Source of the DNA: Oscillospiraceae bacterium
GTDB lineage: Bacteria; Bacillota; Clostridia; Oscillospirales; Acutalibacteraceae
Direction of reading: 5' to 3'
Length of the DNA: 11,842 bases
Assembly (NCBI GenBank): GCA_029013165.1
Contig: JAQXMV010000153.1
Coordinates: 1 to 11,842 of the forward strand
The notes under the pieces were generated by a model. That model was not told the origin of the DNA. It searched no databases and saw nothing but the letters and a program-made list of their open reading frames with translations. This document shows, piece by piece, positions 1-5,583 of the stretch; positions within the stretch are counted from its first letter, which is position 1; each line of letters opens with the position of its first letter. Both the position numbers and the translations under genes were made by a program.

Positions 1-29
1 CAGCGACATGGTATCGAACCATGTCGCTG
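1..29. repeat. Perfect 12-bp inverted repeat (hairpin) at the window edge
   Basis: Positions 1-12 are the exact reverse complement of 18-29, with a 5-base loop (13-17). No T-run follows on the plus strand (AAAGTTTC follows), so this is not a classical rightward terminator. It could end a leftward transcript, be one arm of a structured RNA, or be a dispersed palindromic repeat; the sequence to the left is not visible. It is the first of four consecutive hairpins before position 186. Confidence 0.8.
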
Positions 30-43
30 AAAGTTTCTATGCT

Positions 44-100
44 TGCCGTTTTTTCTCGCTTGGAGTACCTATGTACGCCTATCGCTCGAAGAAAACGGCA
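44..100. repeat. Imperfect long hairpin
   Basis: Outer arms TGCCG (44-48) and CGGCA (96-100) pair. After a 2-base bulge, TTTTC (51-55) pairs with GAAAA (91-95), and TCG (56-58) pairs with CGA (87-89). The tip holds a smaller hairpin with arms GTAC (65-68 and 73-76) extended by GG/CC. The element is non-coding: the overlapping open frames have no recognisable protein features. It belongs to the same hairpin cluster as 1-29, 126-157 and 159-185. Confidence 0.55.
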
Positions 101-125
101 TCGGCCATCATTTCTCGGCAGTCTC

Positions 126-157
126 CAGCTTGTCAAAAATACTTTTTCGACAAGCTG
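126..157. repeat. Near-perfect palindrome with A/T core
   Basis: CAGCTTGTC (126-134) pairs with GACAAGCTG (149-157). The stem continues as AAAAA (135-139) with TTTTT (143-147), leaving a 3-base loop and one bulged C at 148. It stops one base before the terminator stem starting at 159. The form resembles intergenic palindromic repeats or part of a structured transcript; I cannot tell which from one copy. Confidence 0.7.
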
Positions 158-158
158 T

Positions 159-185
159 GGCGCTGCGCAGACAGCGCCTTTTTTT
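159..185 (+). terminator. Strong rho-independent terminator of an upstream (off-window) transcript
   Basis: GGCGCTG (159-165) pairs perfectly with CAGCGCC (172-178) around a 6-base loop, followed at once by seven T residues (179-185). This is a textbook intrinsic terminator for rightward transcription. No plus-strand gene lies before it in the window, so it must end a gene or RNA that starts left of position 1. Confidence 0.88.
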
Positions 186-214
186 CATAGTTTCAGCCAA
201 GTTAAGAGACATAA

Positions 215-300
215 CAGTAGAAAATGTCTATATTCTACTCCGGGTAGAGTGTCATTTTTTCGGGTAGAACGCAAAAAAGCCTCCGTAGGGTGACATTTTG
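215..300. repeat. Array of GTAG-containing short repeats with TGTCA/TGACA-T(n) tails
   Basis: GTAG occurs at 217-220, 244-247, 264-267 and 285-288, the last three spaced 20 and 21 bp. Two copies run into similar tails: GTGTCATTTTTTC (250-261 region) and GGTGACATTTTG (289-300). The first copy forms a 7-bp stem, AGTAGAA (216-222) with TTCTACT (233-239). Regular two-turn spacing suggests protein binding sites on one face of the helix. Known parallels are multiple terminal repeats of insertion sequences such as the IS21 family, or a set of operators. No transposase gene is adjacent, so any IS link is inference. Confidence 0.4.
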
Positions 301-318
301 CTCCTTGCAGGTTAGAAT
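290..318 (+). promoter_or_regulatory. Probable promoter of the hemolysin III family gene
   Basis: A -35 box GTGACA (290-295) and a -10 box TAGAAT (313-318) are separated by 17 bases, each one mismatch from consensus. Transcription would begin near 325, giving a leader of about 53 bases. The -35 lies inside the last copy of the 215-300 repeat array, so a protein binding that repeat would be expected to affect the promoter. A GC-rich palindrome, CGGTGGCGCCGCCG (333-346), lies just after the predicted start. Confidence 0.5.
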
Positions 319-363
319 AAAACCATAAGATACGGTGGCGCCGCCGGAACGAAAATTAATTTC

Positions 364-369
364 AAGGAG
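364..369 (+). promoter_or_regulatory. Ribosome binding site that fixes the start of the hemolysin III family gene
   Basis: AAGGAG lies 8 bases before ATG at 378. An in-frame GTG at 369 overlaps this motif and therefore cannot use it, so the ATG is chosen as the start. Confidence 0.85.
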
Positions 370-377
370 TGTCTCTT

Positions 378-1037
378 ATGAATCTTTTAAATGTTAAACT
401 GCCGGTTTATACCAAAGGCGAAGAAATATTCAATTCTGTTTCACACGGGATCGGAATCCCCATGGGTATCGCTTTTTGCGGCCTGTGTATCCATAAGGCC
501 ATGTCGGCCAGCAGCATCACCGGCTCGATTGTTTTCTGCCTGTCAGTGATCGCCCTTTATGCCAGCTCCATGATGTATCACGCTCTTGGGCGAGGGAATG
601 CCAAACGCTTTATGCGGCTGATTGATCATTCGGTGATTTTTATTCTGATTAGCGGTACAAGCCTTGCCCTGAACATAATCTGCGTGTATCCTTATAATCC
701 CGTTTTCTCTCTTGTCACGGGTATCTTTGCCGCTGTGCTGAGTATCATCGGCGTCTCTCTTACTTTTATTGATCAGGAAAAATATAAGACGGTTCAGATG
801 GTGCTCTATATGGTGGTGGGCTGGACTTCGGCGGTGCTGATTTATCCCATCGTCAACTATTGCGACAGACACTGGACGATCATCGGACTGATTTTTGTCG
901 GCGGTGTGATCTATACCCTCGGTACGATATTTTATGCCAAGGGCAAGGAGAAAAAGTATTTCCACAGTATTTTTCATCTTTTTGTTCTGGCAGGAACGCT
1001 GCTTCACTTCTTTGCTATCTATGTGGCTTTGAATTGA
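378..1037 (+). CDS. Hemolysin III / PAQR (YqfA-like) family integral membrane protein
   Basis: The 219-residue product has the length and hydrophobic pattern of the hemolysin III (PAQR-related) family, with about seven predicted membrane helices. Family signatures are visible: a Ser-x-x-x-His near the N-terminus (NSVSHGIG, His23), the S-x3-YH segment (SSMMYHALGR), an Asp-His before a helix (RLIDHSVIFILISGT), and the C-terminal paired histidines (HSIFHLFVLAGTLLHFFAIY). In PAQR proteins these His/Asp residues form a metal site. Family members are membrane proteins; the hemolysin name comes from one Bacillus cereus protein, and the bacterial physiological role is not settled, so no toxin role should be inferred. 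The ATG at 378 is preferred because AAGGAG lies 8 bases upstream. The gene appears monocistronic and converges with the minus-strand operon. Confidence 0.92.
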   Translation: MNLLNVKLPVYTKGEEIFNSVSHGIGIPMGIAFCGLCIHKAMSASSITGSIVFCLSVIALYASSMMYHALGRGNAKRFMRLIDHSVIFILISGTSLALNIICVYPYNPVFSLVTGIFAAVLSIIGVSLTFIDQEKYKTVQMVLYMVVGWTSAVLIYPIVNYCDRHWTIIGLIFVGGVIYTLGTIFYAKGKEKKYFHSIFHLFVLAGTLLHFFAIYVALN

Positions 1038-1044
1038 AGAGGAT

Positions 1045-1084
1045 TGCCCTGCGTATGAGACGGCTGTCTGGCGCAGGGCATTTT
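1045..1084 (+). terminator. GC-rich hairpin after the hemolysin III family gene
   Basis: TGCCCTGCG (1045-1053) pairs perfectly with CGCAGGGCA (1072-1080). The 18-base loop can form a small inner AGAC/GTCT stem. Only four T residues follow (1081-1084), so on its own it is a moderate terminator; it lies 8 bases after the stop codon and precedes a second, longer hairpin. Confidence 0.55.
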
Positions 1085-1098
1085 CATATAGAAAAAGA

Positions 1099-1136
1099 AC
1101 AGGCAAAATGTTTCAGTGCTGAAACATTTTGCCTGT
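1099..1136. terminator. Probable bidirectional terminator at convergent junction
   Basis: Positions 1099-1116 are an exact reverse complement of 1119-1136, giving an 18-bp perfect stem around TG. Rightward it is followed by GATTTTGTTTGTTT. Leftward it is followed by GTTCTTTTTCTAT. Both directions therefore have T-rich tails. It separates the stop of the plus-strand membrane protein gene (1037) from the stop of the minus-strand regulator gene (1149), the expected place for a shared terminator. Confidence 0.8.
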
Positions 1137-1148
1137 GATTTTGTTTGT

Positions 1149-1769
1149 TTATAGGCTCTTGCTCTTTTTGGAAAGAAAATAGGCAAAGAGATAAATTAAT
1201 ATGCACGCCGCCTGAAGCAGGGCACAGGGAATAAAAATGTATTTCAGGTTTTCCATCTGAAGAGAAAAATAAATGGCAAAGCCGATGCTCCAGATCACAA
1301 GGGAAACGGAAATGCACCTGTAAAATATTTTCCACCAGATGGACGAAAACACCGTCAGGACAATGGCGGCAACAGGCACGGCATAAAGAAAAGAATAATA
1401 GGCATAGTCGCTCCATGCCGAAACATTCTTCATCACAAGGAAAAAGATAGAGGCAATAAAGAAAATGCCCACTGAAACGATCATCGGAACGAAAAGCTTG
1501 GTGGATGTCCTTTCCTTGGGCTCCACAGAAAGGCCTGCGCTTATTTTTTCCTGATCCGAGATGAGATCGTCAATGCTGACGGCAAAAAAGTCTGCGATCA
1601 CATAAAGGGTATAGGAGTCGGGAATGGATTCGCCGCGCTCCCATTTGGAAATGGCCTTGTCCGTGTAGTTCAGCTCATTGGCAAGCTCCTGCTGAGTCAG
1701 ACCCTTTCGTTTTCTCAGCGCATGAAGCTTTCTGCCGAAATTCAATCGGAATTCGTTCTCTGATATCAT
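1149..1769 (-). CDS. XRE/Cro-CI family regulator with four-helix membrane tail
   Basis: The 206-residue product has an HTH_3 domain at about residues 8-62, with helix-turn-helix residues LTQQELANELNYTDKAISKW (24-43) and the typical WERGESIPD following. After a charged linker (about 72-91) there are four predicted membrane helices, at about 92-113, 124-145, 152-170 and 177-199, with a basic C-terminus. This suggests a DNA-binding protein tethered to the membrane; ligand and target are unknown. ATG at 1769 is preferred because GGAG (1779-1782) lies 9 bases upstream. A TTG at 1787 would add six residues but immediately follows the rnhA stop and has no spaced ribosome site. It is the last gene of upp-rnhA-regulator, 18 bases after rnhA. 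Such XRE-plus-helices proteins are common in Firmicutes. Confidence 0.85.
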   Translation of the reverse strand: MISENEFRLNFGRKLHALRKRKGLTQQELANELNYTDKAISKWERGESIPDSYTLYVIADFFAVSIDDLISDQEKISAGLSVEPKERTSTKLFVPMIVSVGIFFIASIFFLVMKNVSAWSDYAYYSFLYAVPVAAIVLTVFSSIWWKIFYRCISVSLVIWSIGFAIYFSLQMENLKYIFIPCALLQAACILIYLFAYFLSKKSKSL

Positions 1770-1787
1770 GATGAAGTTCTCCGTCAA

Positions 1788-2225
1788 TTACATATATTTT
1801 TGGCTTTCTGCCACGGCAAGACGGTCGCACCTTTCGTTTTCCGGATGTCCGGCGTGACCTTTGATCCACTCGATGGTGACCGTATGCCTGTCAAGCTCCC
1901 TGAGCAATTCCTCCCATAGCTCCGGATTCAGTGCCGGTTTTTTGTCTTTCTTTTTCCAGTTGTTTGCCTGCCAGGATTTTGCCCAGCCGAGATTGATCCC
2001 GTTGGCGACATACTGTGAATCGGTCACGACGGTGACCTTGCAGCTCTCCTTGAGGGCCTTGAGGCCCATAATGACCGCCGTCAGCTCCATACGGTTATTG
2101 GTGGTGTGGGCTTCACCGCCGCTGAGCTCTTTCTGCTTTCCGCGGTAATCCAGTATAGCACCCCAGCCGCCTGCCCCGGGGTTGCCGGAGCAGGCGCCGT
2201 CGGTGTAAATGGTAACTTCTTTCAT
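1788..2225 (-). CDS. rnhA: Ribonuclease HI
   Basis: This 145-residue protein is full length for bacterial type 1 RNase H, which cuts the RNA strand of RNA-DNA hybrids using two metal ions (primer and R-loop removal, cytoplasm). The complete catalytic set is present: Asp9 in YTDGACSGNPG, Glu47 in NNRMEL, Asp69 in VVTDSQYV, His124 in IKGHAGHPENE and Asp134 in ERCDRLA. The basic handle region WKKKDKKPALNPELWEELL (from 90) is also present, so it resembles the Escherichia coli type rather than handle-less forms. The ATG lies only three bases after the upp stop and has no obvious ribosome binding site, so translation is probably coupled to upp. The stop codon abuts the leader of the downstream regulator gene. 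No missing residues. Confidence 0.97.
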   Translation of the reverse strand: MKEVTIYTDGACSGNPGAGGWGAILDYRGKQKELSGGEAHTTNNRMELTAVIMGLKALKESCKVTVVTDSQYVANGINLGWAKSWQANNWKKKDKKPALNPELWEELLRELDRHTVTIEWIKGHAGHPENERCDRLAVAESQKYM

Positions 2226-2228
2226 TCG

Positions 2229-2861
2229 TTATTTGGTACCGAAAATTCTGTCGCCGGCGTCGCCGAGACCCGGTACGATATATCCGTTTTCATTGAGCTT
2301 TTCGTCGAGGGCGGCACAGTAGACATGGACATCGGGATGCGCCTTGGTGAAGGCCTCGATTCCCTCGGGTGCGGCGATGATGCCCATGAAGCGGATAGAT
2401 CTAGGCTGACGCAGCTTGATCTGGGAAACGGCGTCAATGGCTGAGCCGCCGGTGGCCAGCATGGGATCGACTACGATAACATCTCTTTCGCCGATGTCCT
2501 TGGGCAGTTTGCAGTAATATTCCACGGGCTTGAGGGTTTTCTCGTCGCGGTAAAGACCGATATGACCGATCCTTGCGGCAGGAATGAGGGAGCTCACGCC
2601 GTCAACCATGCCGAGACCGGCACGGAGAATGGGAACGATAGCCAGCTTTTTGCCGGAGATATGTCTTGCCTTTGCCGTGCAGATCGGTGTTTCAATTTCG
2701 ATCTCTTCCGTGGGAAGATCTCGTGTGGCTTCATAGCACATCAGCATGGCGATTTCCGAAACAAGAGCTCTGAAATCCTTGGAGCTGGTGTTCTTGTCGC
2801 GGAGAATGGAAAGCTTATGCTGAATCAGCGGATGGTCAAATATTGTAACATTGTTGTTCAT
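2229..2861 (-). CDS. upp: Uracil phosphoribosyltransferase
   Basis: Converts uracil plus PRPP to UMP in pyrimidine salvage (cytoplasm). The 210-residue length is typical. The PRPP-binding loop is clear (VIVVDPMLATGGSA, about residues 128-141), as is the C-terminal uracil-binding segment (GYIVPGLGDAGDRIFGTK). The N-terminal region has the family pattern: HPLIQHKLSILRDKNTSSKDFR, and an early flexible segment ending VPILRAGLGMVDG. AAAGGAG (complement of 2871-2877) lies 9 bases before the ATG. It is the first gene of the minus-strand operon, with its own promoter at 2901-2928, and is divergent from the aromatic amino acid operon. No PyrR-type attenuator hairpin is seen in its short leader (about 30 bases). 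Confidence 0.98.
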   Translation of the reverse strand: MNNNVTIFDHPLIQHKLSILRDKNTSSKDFRALVSEIAMLMCYEATRDLPTEEIEIETPICTAKARHISGKKLAIVPILRAGLGMVDGVSSLIPAARIGHIGLYRDEKTLKPVEYYCKLPKDIGERDVIVVDPMLATGGSAIDAVSQIKLRQPRSIRFMGIIAAPEGIEAFTKAHPDVHVYCAALDEKLNENGYIVPGLGDAGDRIFGTK

Positions 2862-2900
2862 GGTCGGGAGCTCCTTTCATTTTTGCGTCCTATTAAAGAT

Positions 2901-2928
2901 ATTATACACCGTTGACAGAATAAATCAA
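2901..2928 (-). promoter_or_regulatory. Promoter of the upp-rnhA-regulator operon
   Basis: On the minus strand a -35 TTGATT (complement of 2923-2928) and a perfect -10 TATAAT (complement of 2901-2906) are separated by 16 bases. The start of transcription would be near 2894, about 32 bases before the upp ATG. Confidence 0.75.
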
Positions 2929-2989
2929 GTGAAAAATATTCATAGAGCCGCTGATTTTAGACCTCAAAAAAATTTTATTGGAAATCCTC

Positions 2990-3018
2990 TTGCTTTTTAA
3001 AAGGTCCTGTGCTATAAT
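2990..3018 (+). promoter_or_regulatory. Upstream promoter (P1) of the aromatic operon region
   Basis: TTGCTT (2990-2995) and a perfect TATAAT (3013-3018) are separated by 17 bases, with TGC directly before the -10 giving an extended -10 (TGnTATAAT). Transcription would start near 3025, about 240 bases upstream of the first gene. No strong terminator is visible between here and the second promoter at 3184, so transcripts probably read into the operon. Confidence 0.7.
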
Positions 3019-3025
3019 TCGTGAT

Positions 3026-3049
3026 AGTTTAAAGCGCTACAGTTTAAAC
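3026..3049. promoter_or_regulatory. Operator-like repeat at the P1 start site
   Basis: AGTTTAAA occurs at 3026-3033 and again at 3041-3048 (15-bp period). Because TTTAAA is self-complementary, the outer arms GTTTAAA (3027-3033) and TTTAAAC (3043-3049) also form an inverted repeat around AGCGCT. It covers about +1 to +25 of P1, a good place for a repressor. The cognate regulator is unknown. Confidence 0.4.
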
Positions 3050-3183
3050 CGATAAAGTAAATGTGACGCCGGAATGGTGAAAAGCTATAGAAATTTTTTC
3101 CAAACTATAGGACAATATCATATTTTTTGTGATCAAAAACGACAGGAAATGACGGCACAGGATAAAAAAGTCTTTTTCATCGG
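3050..3183 (+). other. AT-rich leader between P1 and P2
   Basis: This stretch has no recognisable gene. It contains CTATAG twice (3085-3090 and 3105-3110, 20-bp period) and a palindrome, TTTTTG (3124-3129) with CAAAAA (3134-3139). It also holds a 37-codon open frame (3074-3187) that lacks a proper ribosome binding site. No T-box motif, known riboswitch core or intrinsic terminator is recognisable. It is part of the roughly 385-base gap between upp and the first operon gene. Confidence 0.4.
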
Positions 3184-3212
3184 TTGACCGAAATAAGAAA
3201 CAGGTGTATAAT
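3184..3212 (+). promoter_or_regulatory. Proximal promoter (P2) of the aromatic amino acid operon
   Basis: TTGACC (3184-3189) and a perfect TATAAT (3207-3212) are separated by 17 bases, one mismatch from the sigma-A consensus. Transcription would start near 3219, leaving a leader of about 47 bases. The -35 sits in a small dyad, CGGT-TG-ACCG (3181-3190). A short hairpin, GCGT/ACGC (3226-3229 with 3234-3237), lies just after the start; either could be a regulator site. Confidence 0.85.
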
Positions 3213-3265
3213 TTTAAAAATATATGCGTTTATACGCCTAAAATAATAAGGAAACGGTGATCATT

Positions 3266-4456
3266 ATGATAGCAAAAGAAATGTATGAACTGGGAGCCAA
3301 AAGCTCGGTTATCAGAGAGATTTTTGAATACGGTAAGAAAAGAAAGGCAGAGGTCGGCGCGGAGAATGTTTATGACTACAGTCTCGGCAATCCCAGCGTT
3401 CCGGCACCGGCCAGCGTCAATGACGCCATCCGGGAGCTGTGCGACACCATGAATCCCTGCGATCTCCACGGCTACACCTCGGCAGTGGGCGACAATGAGA
3501 CAAGACAGGCCATAGCTGACAATCTCAACAGCCGCTTCGGCACACACTTCACCATGAATAATCTCTATATGACCTGCGGTGCTGCCGCTTCGCTGTGCAT
3601 CACTTTCAGAGCCATCGCCGAAAAAGACGATGAGATCATCATTTTTGCTCCCTACTTCCCGGAATATAAAGTCTTTATCAGCGCCGCCGGCGCCACGCCC
3701 GTGGAGGTTAAGTGCAAAGCTGAGGATCTCACCATTGACCTTGCGGCCTTTGAAAAGGCCATTACACCCAACACCAAGGCCATTGTGATCAATTCACCCA
3801 ATAACCCTTCGGGCGTTGTGGTTGATGAAGAAACCGTCAAGGCGCTCTGCGCCATCATGAAGCGCAAGAGCGAGGAAATCGGCAGACCCATTTTCCTGGT
3901 CTCTGATGAGCCTTACCGTGAGCTTGTCTACGGTGATGTGCAGGTGCCCTATCTGACGAAGTATTACGACAACACCATCGTCTGCTATTCTTTCAGCAAA
4001 TCCCTTTCTCTCCCCGGCGACAGAATCGGCTATATTCTGGTTCCCGACGAGGTGGCGGATTTTCAGCAGATCTATAAAGCCATCTGCGGAGCCGGACGCT
4101 CACTGGGTTATGTCTGTGCGCCGTCGCTCATGCAGTTTGTCATCAGACGCTGTGTGGGACAGACTTCCGATGTTTCCGTCTATCAATATAATCGGGATCT
4201 TCTGCTGGACGCCTTTGAGAAATACGGCTTCAAGGTGGCAAAGCCCGACGGCGCTTTCTATCTTTTCATGAAATCCCCGGAAGCTGACGCGGCGGCTTTC
4301 TGCGAGAAAGCAAAGAAATATGATCTGCTGCTGGTTCCCAGCGATTCTTTCGGCTTTCCCGGATATGTCAGACTGGCATACTGTGTTTCAACGGAAATGA
4401 TCAAACGCTCACTTCCGTCCTTTAAGGCTCTGGCTGAGGAATACGGACTGATCTGA
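3266..4456 (+). CDS. PLP-dependent class I/II aminotransferase, probably acting on aromatic amino acids
   Basis: This 396-residue protein is a fold-type I aminotransferase. Visible landmarks are the N-terminal substrate segment YSLGNPSVPAP, the NSPNNPSG motif (176-183), Asp214 with Tyr217 in VSDEPYRE (cofactor ring contacts), the Schiff-base Lys245 in CYSFSKSLSLPGDRIGY, and the substrate-carboxylate Arg369 in GYVRLAYC. The family mostly acts as aspartate, alanine or aromatic aminotransferases and sequence alone does not fix the substrate. As first gene of an operon for phenylalanine and tyrosine, the likely task is amination of phenylpyruvate and 4-hydroxyphenylpyruvate with glutamate; prephenate transamination is an alternative. 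ATG at 3266 is chosen, with GGTGAT (3256-3261) as ribosome site; GTG at 3257 would add three residues with AAGGA very close. The next gene follows after 32 bases. Confidence 0.9.
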   Translation: MIAKEMYELGAKSSVIREIFEYGKKRKAEVGAENVYDYSLGNPSVPAPASVNDAIRELCDTMNPCDLHGYTSAVGDNETRQAIADNLNSRFGTHFTMNNLYMTCGAAASLCITFRAIAEKDDEIIIFAPYFPEYKVFISAAGATPVEVKCKAEDLTIDLAAFEKAITPNTKAIVINSPNNPSGVVVDEETVKALCAIMKRKSEEIGRPIFLVSDEPYRELVYGDVQVPYLTKYYDNTIVCYSFSKSLSLPGDRIGYILVPDEVADFQQIYKAICGAGRSLGYVCAPSLMQFVIRRCVGQTSDVSVYQYNRDLLLDAFEKYGFKVAKPDGAFYLFMKSPEADAAAFCEKAKKYDLLLVPSDSFGFPGYVRLAYCVSTEMIKRSLPSFKALAEEYGLI

Positions 4457-4488
4457 TCAGGAATTTTGATAGTAGGAGACAGAAAAGA

Positions 4489-5574
4489 ATGGATAAACTG
4501 ATTCAAGCTCGGGAAGCCATCGGCGCTTTAGATAAGGACATTGCCGCCCTCTTTGAAAAGAGAATGGAGGCCGTTCGGATCATCGCCGAATATAAAAAAG
4601 AGAGAGGTCTTCCTGTTTTTGACCGCGACAGAGAGGATCAGCTCATCAGAAAAAACATGGAATATATCACCGATGAGGAGATCAAGGAGTTTTATGTTCC
4701 CTTCATCAGAGATACCATGGATATATCAAAGCGCTTTCAGCACCGGATTTTGCAGGGTGCCAATATCGCTTACAGCGGCGTCGAGGGCGCCTTTGCCCAC
4801 ATTGCCGCCGGCCGGATCTTTCCCGACGGCAACAGAATGTCTTACCCGAATTTCAGAGCCGCCTATGAGGCAGTGGAAAAAGGCGAGTGCGACTGTGCCG
4901 TCATTCCCATCGAAAACAGCCGCGCCGGTGAGGTGGGCGAAACCCTGGATCTGCTTTTTTCCGGTTCCCTTTATGTCAACGGCGTATACAGTTTAGATAT
5001 CCGTCATAACCTCATTGGTTTAAAGGGTGCCACGGAGGGAGATATCGAGGAAGTCATCAGCCACCGTCAGGCGCTGGATCAGTGCTGTGACTATATCCGT
5101 AGTCAGGGCTATCGTTCTACGGCCTGTGAGAACACGGCCAGAGCCGCCAAGCTCGTGTCCGATCTCGGCGACAGGACCAAGGCAGCCATAGCCAGCCGTG
5201 AAACGGCGGAGCTTTATCATCTCCAGGTGATCCGTGAGAACATAAACGAAGCCAGTGACAATACCACCCGTTTCGCTGTTGTCTCCCGTACCCTGAGCAA
5301 GGAAAAGCGCGACCACTCCATTATCGTTTTCACCGTGCCGGACAAGGCGGGTGCTCTGGCTCACGCCATCAATGTCATCGGACATCACGGCTATTCCATG
5401 CGCCACATCAAGAGCCGCGCTATGAAAGATCTGAAATGGACTTATTATTTCTATGTTGAAATCGTCGGCGATCTTCAGTCTTCACGCAGAGGCAAATTCA
5501 TGATGGAGGAACTTTCGGAATGCTGCGACAGGCTGAAAATGATCGGCACCTTTGACGCAGGCAGAAAGATTTGA
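4489..5574 (+). CDS. pheA: Bifunctional chorismate mutase / prephenate dehydratase (P-protein) with ACT domain
   Basis: This 361-residue protein makes prephenate from chorismate and then phenylpyruvate. Domain 1 (about 1-88) is an AroQ-class chorismate mutase with the E. coli catalytic set shifted by three: Arg8, Arg25, Lys36, Asp45, Glu49. Domain 2 (about 92-268) is prephenate dehydratase, starting at IAYSGVEGAFAHIAA and containing the catalytic NTTRF motif (Thr260, Arg261, Phe262). Domain 3 (about 276-355) is an ACT regulatory domain. In E. coli-type P-proteins phenylalanine binds at GALV and ESRP; here these read GALA (288-291) and KSRA (308-311), so feedback inhibition may differ. AGGAG (4474-4478) precedes the ATG by 10 bases. 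aroB follows after 9 bases. Fusion order is the usual one for P-proteins. Confidence 0.97.
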   Translation: MDKLIQAREAIGALDKDIAALFEKRMEAVRIIAEYKKERGLPVFDRDREDQLIRKNMEYITDEEIKEFYVPFIRDTMDISKRFQHRILQGANIAYSGVEGAFAHIAAGRIFPDGNRMSYPNFRAAYEAVEKGECDCAVIPIENSRAGEVGETLDLLFSGSLYVNGVYSLDIRHNLIGLKGATEGDIEEVISHRQALDQCCDYIRSQGYRSTACENTARAAKLVSDLGDRTKAAIASRETAELYHLQVIRENINEASDNTTRFAVVSRTLSKEKRDHSIIVFTVPDKAGALAHAINVIGHHGYSMRHIKSRAMKDLKWTYYFYVEIVGDLQSSRRGKFMMEELSECCDRLKMIGTFDAGRKI

Positions 5575-5583
5575 GGTGAAAAA

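Noticed and set aside
21..293. Open frames of 60-90 codons across the left intergenic region
   Set aside because: They run through perfect hairpins and the terminator, lack ribosome sites, and overlap each other in different frames with no protein-like features.
215..300. CRISPR-like array
   Set aside because: Units are too short and divergent, with no spacer-repeat alternation and no cas genes.
331..347. Resemblance of GGTGGCGCCGC to the T-box consensus GGTGGNACCGC
   Set aside because: The invariant A of the tRNA-binding bulge is G here, no specifier stem lies upstream and no terminator follows; the downstream gene is not an amino acid gene.
543..1106. Long minus-strand frame opposite the hemolysin III family gene
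   Set aside because: It is a shadow of the well-supported plus-strand gene and also crosses the terminator hairpin at its end.
2912..2940. TTGACA at 2912-2917 as a rightward promoter
   Set aside because: The hexamer 17 bases downstream is AATATT, a poor -10, and the site overlaps the better-supported leftward upp promoter.
3161..3181. AAAAAG/CTTTTT palindrome as an attenuator terminator
   Set aside because: The loop would be a single base and the stem has almost no GC, so it cannot fold as an intrinsic terminator.
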